64,000 bases of DNA from Sphingobacteriaceae bacterium. Lineage in GTDB: Bacteria > Bacteroidota > Bacteroidia > Sphingobacteriales > Sphingobacteriaceae. The stretch spans positions 62,001-126,000 of the forward strand of contig CAHJWG010000006.1 of assembly GCA_903642215.1 (NCBI GenBank), given 5' to 3'. Below, in pieces: positions 59,892-64,000 of this stretch. The stretch's first letter is position 1, and every line of letters starts with the position of its first letter. The notes beneath the pieces were generated by a model. It saw nothing but the letters and a program-made list of their open reading frames with translations, was not told the origin of the DNA and made no database searches. Position numbers and translations under genes: made by a program.

Positions 59892-61160
59892 TTAAACAAC
59901 TATTACAGCCGGTACCGGATTTGATGTTTTTGCACTGCCGGGAAGCGAAATAAATAAGGTAAGTACAGCACTGATAACATACAGGCCGGCCAATATCCAT
60001 ATTACACCGGTGCTGCCTACACTCCCGATAAATAAGCCTACAATTGCAGGGCCTACAAATACTGCCAAGCCGGCCCCCAAGTTAAGAATGGCCATAGCAG
60101 CACCTTTATCTTTATTAACTAATGACGGTGTTAAAGCAGTTAGAGGAACAAAACCGGCCAATAAACACCCCCACAAGCATCCGCATAAAAGCACGATCCA
60201 GAAATCGTCACCAAAAATTACGGGCGAATAATAAAATAGCAGCGTGCTTATCGCGCAGCCGATACAACCAAACCAAAACACTGTATTCTTCCAGCCGAAG
60301 GCATCGCCTACAAAGCCAAAAATTAAATTGAAGATGATGTTTGACGTGAAAATAGTTGCCCACATTTGCAGCCATTGCGTGGTTGAAAAACCATGCTTTT
60401 CCATGTAGGTAGGCATAAAAACCAGGAATGCGAATTGTGAAGTAGTGTTTATCACACGTATAATCCCGCAAAGCAAAACCTTTGGTTCTTCCTTCATAAT
60501 AGAAATGCCCTTCTTTAATTCATCAAGCTTACTGGTTTTATTTGCAACGGTACTGGTTTCAAATTTGTCGGTGTTTATTATCAGCGCAAAAAATGCACCC
60601 AGTGCAACCCAAAATATAGAGCTCCATAACGTATTTAAATAACCCAAATGGATAATGGCCCAGCTGGAATAGTAAGCACCAAAAACATTTAGCCCTCCGG
60701 TAAATACAAACCAAAACCAGCCGGCAGCGGTGCTTAATTTATTTTGCGGGCTGCGGTAACTAATCCAAACCAGGAAGGAGTAAGCAAACAACGGATAACC
60801 AAAACCCCGAATAGCGTAGGTAAGCAGCATGAGCGGATAACGCAGTTCAGGCAAAGCCAAACCAATAAACCCTGCTGTACCAACGATGTAAAAAAGTATC
60901 CCGACAAGCATCGTTTTCCTCGGGCCGTAGCTTTCTGTAAGTACCCCCGAAAACCATGAAGAAATTGCAATGGTTACGCCATATGCAGTAAAAAGCAGTG
61001 CCGATTCCTGTATGCTTAAGCCGCGGTGTTGTATGTAGGGGCTTAACCAGCCGCCTTCCAGTCCGTCACCAATCATAAATATCAGAATTCCCAAATAGCC
61101 CCAGGCCAAATTTTTGGGCATGCCAATTTTGTCGAAGATTGAATGTTGTTGTACAGCCAT
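59892..61160 (-). CDS. RbtT/DalT/CsbX-like MFS polyol transporter
   Basis: A 422-aa carrier with about twelve helices: MIGDGLEGGWLSPYIQHRGL at helix 1, ESYGPRKTMLVGILFYIVGT in the helix 2-3 loop, and RGFGYPLFAYSFLVWISYRS. These sequences are those of the polyol permease group (ribitol, D-arabinitol, CsbX). It brings a sugar alcohol across the inner membrane by proton symport. It is the first gene of a two-gene operon with the dehydrogenase (59892 stop, 59842 start). There is no obvious regulator on this strand. Confidence 0.88.
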   Translation of the reverse strand: MAVQQHSIFDKIGMPKNLAWGYLGILIFMIGDGLEGGWLSPYIQHRGLSIQESALLFTAYGVTIAISSWFSGVLTESYGPRKTMLVGILFYIVGTAGFIGLALPELRYPLMLLTYAIRGFGYPLFAYSFLVWISYRSPQNKLSTAAGWFWFVFTGGLNVFGAYYSSWAIIHLGYLNTLWSSIFWVALGAFFALIINTDKFETSTVANKTSKLDELKKGISIMKEEPKVLLCGIIRVINTTSQFAFLVFMPTYMEKHGFSTTQWLQMWATIFTSNIIFNLIFGFVGDAFGWKNTVFWFGCIGCAISTLLFYYSPVIFGDDFWIVLLCGCLWGCLLAGFVPLTALTPSLVNKDKGAAMAILNLGAGLAVFVGPAIVGLFIGSVGSTGVIWILAGLYVISAVLTLFISLPGSAKTSNPVPAVIVV

Positions 61161-61644
61161 TTAAATTATAATTTGAGGTCGATCAAAAATTGGAATAGAT
61201 TTGTCAATCACAGGAAATATAAATATATCTAAATTTCAGAATTCAAATATTTTAGTAAAAATCTATCTGATTGACTTTGATAAATTTATAAATATTTTTT
61301 GTCTTGTTAATAAATTTTATAAAGATTTTGACAAAACGACCGGACCATACTTTATAAAATAATTTGAGAAGTGCATATTCGGGTGTATATACAATCAGCA
61401 GTTACCTTGAAAATGAACTGCTTTTTTTGTGGTACAACAAGGGTACAAATCAGAGTCTGTTTAAAAAATTATTCACTTTATTCTGATGCTTCTTTTATCA
61501 CCTAAAAAACAGTAAGACTTCATACTTTCCGATCATAATTAAAAACAGGAATTTAATGGCATAAAAGAAGCATGATCATTTCTACAGATAAAATTTAAAC
61601 AGGCTTTTAGCATTTGAAATGATCATCCGATTATTGTTTCAGGA
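61161..61644. other. Long AT-rich intergenic region with an element
   Basis: The first 290 bp are AT-rich and without genes or good promoter boxes; ATTTCAGAATTCAAATATTT and similar runs are all that is seen. The second part holds the palindromic element at 61455-61608. Confidence 0.45.
61455..61608. repeat. Nearly full-length word-bounded element
   Basis: Outer arms AGTCTGTTTAAA (61454-61465) and TTTAAACAGGCTTT (61594-61607), inner arms ATGCTTCTTTTATC (61486-61499) and CATAAAAGAAGCAT (61560-61573), with CACCTAAAAAA beside the left inner arm. It is about 154 bp. Confidence 0.8.
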
Positions 61645-62793
61645 TCAAATTGTCTGAGGTGCGAAACTTCTTCTTTTTCTCCTTGGGGTTTTTTTCTTAC
61701 GCTTGCCAAGCCAGATAATAAGGCCGGTAACAGGTAAACTGGCACAGATAAGGCTGGTTAAAAACGCGATGATCTTGCCGGTAAGCCCTAATATTTGCCC
61801 TACATGGATATCGTAATTCATCTCATTCATCTTTAAACCCGCACTTTTTTTATCCTGCGGCATTGTTTGCAACAGTTTGCCGCTGTATTTATCAAAGTTA
61901 TACTCGTCCCGATCATAAAAATGCATTGATTGTGCATAAGCACTTACACCTACCGTACCATCTGCAGCAGCGCTGTTGTTGATCAAAAACATTTCTGCAC
62001 GCGGTGAATGCTGCTGCGCATAATTAAAGGCAAGATCAGTTACCGGCTGTTTAACCGGTAAATTTTTTTGTAAAGAATCTGACTTTACTTCTATTTTTTC
62101 CGAAGGATATTTTTTACCCAGATTGGCAATACTGTAAATACTTTTGCTCATCCACGGGAAAGCAATAGATAAGCCCGTAACAGCCAATATGATAGCTACG
62201 GATGTTGCATAAAAGCCAAGCACGTTGTGTAAATCGTAATTTACCCTGCGCCAGCGTGCGCCCCATTTTATAGTGAAGCTTCTTTTACGGTCAGTTTTTC
62301 GTTTAGGCCACCACAATACAATCCCGGTAATCATAATCACCACAAAAATTATAACTGATATGCCTACGATAAGCTTGCCAATTTTAGGAGGCAGCAACAG
62401 GTACAGGTGTATAGATTCTACAACGGTAAAAAAGTTAGTCTTCGGATTTTCGACGTGGGTGACGGCACCGGTGTATGGGTTGAGAAACACATATTGAAAT
62501 CCTTTTTTCTTACCCATGTTGGCTAAAACAGCAGCCGGCCGGTTTTTACCGTAGTAGTAAATAAAGTTGGCAGCAGCCTTTGGGTATTTAGTTTTTGCTA
62601 CAGCAAATAACTGCGACGGAGCGATATAAAATTTACCCTGCGATTCAACTGTTCTATAGCTGTATAATGCATCCTGTATTTCATCCTGGAAACAAAATAT
62701 ACATCCGGTAACGCTTACAATAAACACCACAAGCCCGGATATCAACCCAAGCCAGCGGTGACAAAAAAGCATTACTTTTTTAAAAGCCGTCAT
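61645..62793 (-). CDS. PepSY-associated TM helix domain protein
   Basis: The start at 62793 (MTAFKKVMLFCHRWLGLISG) gives 382 residues; the frame opens at 62811. Four membrane helices are visible: LISGLVVFIVSVTGCIFCF, IGKLIVGISVIIFVVIMITG, VLGFYATSVAIILAVTGLSI and a last one IIAFLTSLICASLPVTGLII. Between the first two lies the PepSY-like part. The family of inner-membrane proteins is associated with siderophore receptors and may reduce ferric siderophores. It follows the receptor gene by 30 bases on the same strand, so they form an iron-uptake operon. Confidence 0.87.
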   Translation of the reverse strand: MTAFKKVMLFCHRWLGLISGLVVFIVSVTGCIFCFQDEIQDALYSYRTVESQGKFYIAPSQLFAVAKTKYPKAAANFIYYYGKNRPAAVLANMGKKKGFQYVFLNPYTGAVTHVENPKTNFFTVVESIHLYLLLPPKIGKLIVGISVIIFVVIMITGIVLWWPKRKTDRKRSFTIKWGARWRRVNYDLHNVLGFYATSVAIILAVTGLSIAFPWMSKSIYSIANLGKKYPSEKIEVKSDSLQKNLPVKQPVTDLAFNYAQQHSPRAEMFLINNSAAADGTVGVSAYAQSMHFYDRDEYNFDKYSGKLLQTMPQDKKSAGLKMNEMNYDIHVGQILGLTGKIIAFLTSLICASLPVTGLIIWLGKRKKKTPRRKRRSFAPQTI

Positions 62794-62823
62794 ATTTTTG
62801 ATTTTATACACGATACAAACCTG

Positions 62824-64000
62824 CTATAATTTAAAAGTTAAGTTAGCTACCAAACTGCGCGGCAGCTGCGGCTCAACCGTTGTCCAGCCTTTATAATATC
62901 TTTTGTTAGCTAAGTTATCTACTTTAATACCAATGCGGTACCATCTAGTGTTATAAAAAGTTGTTGCATTTAAAACCGTGTATGATGGTAAAGTAAATGT
63001 GCCCGTAACCGATGAATTGGTAATTACATTATCACTGGCATAATTACCGCCAAAACCAACACCAAGCCCGGTTAGTTTACCTTTAGTTTGCGTATAGCTT
63101 ATCCAGGTATTTAGTAATTTATCCGGACCCGCCCCTACTGGCCTTCTGCCATCAACAGTTGGATCGGATTTGGTAAGCTTACTTAAATTGTGACTAAAAC
63201 CGCCTACAATATCTAAGCCTACAACCGGGTTAGCTATTAAATCCATCTCAAAACCTTTACTTTTTTGTTCGCCGTCCTGCACGGTAATGTTGTAGGTTTG
63301 GCCGTTTCGCACCAATGCGTCCGAGCGGGTAACATCTTTAACCGAAATATCATAATAACTGGCAGTAAGATTAAGCCTGCTTTTAAAAGCATCTAATTTA
63401 ACACCACCTTCAACCTGGTTGGCATGTTGAGGTTTAAACACACCCGAAACATCGGCAAGCGGTTGTATAACCGGTGCCACGTTTCGGAAACCGTTCATGT
63501 AATTCCCAAATAAAGAAACCTGATCTTTTACCAATTGATAAATCAGGCCAAATTTAGGCGACAGCGACGTTTGTTTGTATTTACCAGTGGTGGTGGCTGT
63601 TGCAATATTGTAAGTGCCCAGATTATCAAATCGGTCTATCCGTAAACTTGCCATAGCCAGCAATTGATCTGTAATGTTTAATACATCTGATGCGTAAACA
63701 CTGTAGACATTACTTAGCGTACGGTTTTTTGTATACGCAGCAGTATTGGCACCTAAACGGGCTAATAAAGTTGAATTATTTAAGCCGATATAATGACTAT
63801 CATTATTACGCACAGTGCTTACCTGATCATATAAAAAGTAAGGCGAATTATTATTGTTAGTTATTTGGTTCAAAAAGTCCAGCCCTAAAACCAGCCGGTT
63901 CCTTAGACTGGCAATTTTAAAATCACCAATAAAATTTTGCTGCAAATCTACAACCGTACTAATAGAATTTTGTAAACTGGCTATGCGGTAAAGCGAGGTA
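62824..64000 (-). CDS. TonB-dependent siderophore receptor (partial, C-terminal)
   Basis: The frame is open to the right edge of the window with no start, leaving about 390 codons of the C-terminal barrel. Motifs of ferrisiderophore receptors are visible: ASLRIDRFDNLGTY, KFGLIYQLVKDQVSLFGNYM NGF-type strands, GVKLDAFKSRLNLTASYYDI and a final ANLTFKL. The N-terminal plug is outside the window. It would bring an iron-siderophore complex across the outer membrane; the PepSY protein that follows supports this. The siderophore cannot be inferred. Confidence 0.9.
   Translation of the reverse strand, partial: TSLYRIASLQNSISTVVDLQQNFIGDFKIASLRNRLVLGLDFLNQITNNNNSPYFLYDQVSTVRNNDSHYIGLNNSTLLARLGANTAAYTKNRTLSNVYSVYASDVLNITDQLLAMASLRIDRFDNLGTYNIATATTTGKYKQTSLSPKFGLIYQLVKDQVSLFGNYMNGFRNVAPVIQPLADVSGVFKPQHANQVEGGVKLDAFKSRLNLTASYYDISVKDVTRSDALVRNGQTYNITVQDGEQKSKGFEMDLIANPVVGLDIVGGFSHNLSKLTKSDPTVDGRRPVGAGPDKLLNTWISYTQTKGKLTGLGVGFGGNYASDNVITNSSVTGTFTLPSYTVLNATTFYNTRWYRIGIKVDNLANKRYYKGWTTVEPQLPRSLVANLTFKL

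Overview
The window looks like chromosomal DNA of a Bacteroidota bacterium, most likely a Sphingobacteriaceae member such as Pedobacter or Mucilaginibacter (inferred from gene content, not from any search). Pointers are a SusC/SusD pair, a RagB-type lipoprotein, a TonB-dependent siderophore receptor, lipoproteins with short lipoboxes, few recognisable Shine-Dalgarno sequences, and several TAnnTTTG/TTTG promoter boxes typical of the phylum. GC content is moderate, with AT-rich islands.

Layout. 1-9 kb: a partial ParA gene, small ORFs, an FMN reductase, a lipoprotein, a RelE/ParE-type toxin-antitoxin pair, a SYLF-domain protein, a metallo-beta-lactamase-fold protein, tRNA-Lys, an acyltransferase and a glycosyltransferase. 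9.5-20 kb: a sulfur-assimilation locus, all on the minus strand: cysH (APS-reductase type), cysD, an orphan ORF, cysN, fic, osmC, metZ, sulfite reductase, a CysG-like/TSUP fusion and an Rrf2 regulator. Its front end has a TTTG/TAnnTTTG promoter followed by a SAM-I riboswitch upstream of cysH, so the locus should respond to methionine/SAM status. 20-28.5 kb: a possible three-gene DUF6934 cassette, tilS, an OstA-like envelope protein, an MFS exporter, a radical SAM protein and a response regulator.

28.9-36.7 kb: prfC (release factor 3) followed by an array in which the 3' end of prfC recurs three more times. The copies are separated by cargo: an AT-rich acyltransferase, a TlpA-like protein, a REP-associated tyrosine transposase and a secreted beta-helix protein. 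Each prfC tail is followed by a REP-like palindrome. This is the most unusual structure in the window and looks like a cassette hotspot.

36-49.8 kb: envelope proteins, two convergent L,D-transpeptidases, a secreted nuclease, tRNA-Ala, an AmpG-like MFS transporter and a SusD/SusC pair. 50-58 kb: an accessory region of aldo/keto reductases, an SDR protein and three paralogous AraC regulators, with a deletion scar at its left edge. 58-64 kb: a polyol operon (MFS plus mannitol-dehydrogenase family) and the end of an iron-uptake operon (PepSY protein plus siderophore receptor).

Across the whole window a 14-bp word, GATAAAAGAAGYAT, and a sister word, GATAAAAACAGYAT, recur about fifty times counting near matches. 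They often sit as inverted pairs at gene ends or inside roughly 100-155 bp palindromic elements, and exact copies also lie inside coding sequences. No CRISPR array, rRNA or prophage was seen.
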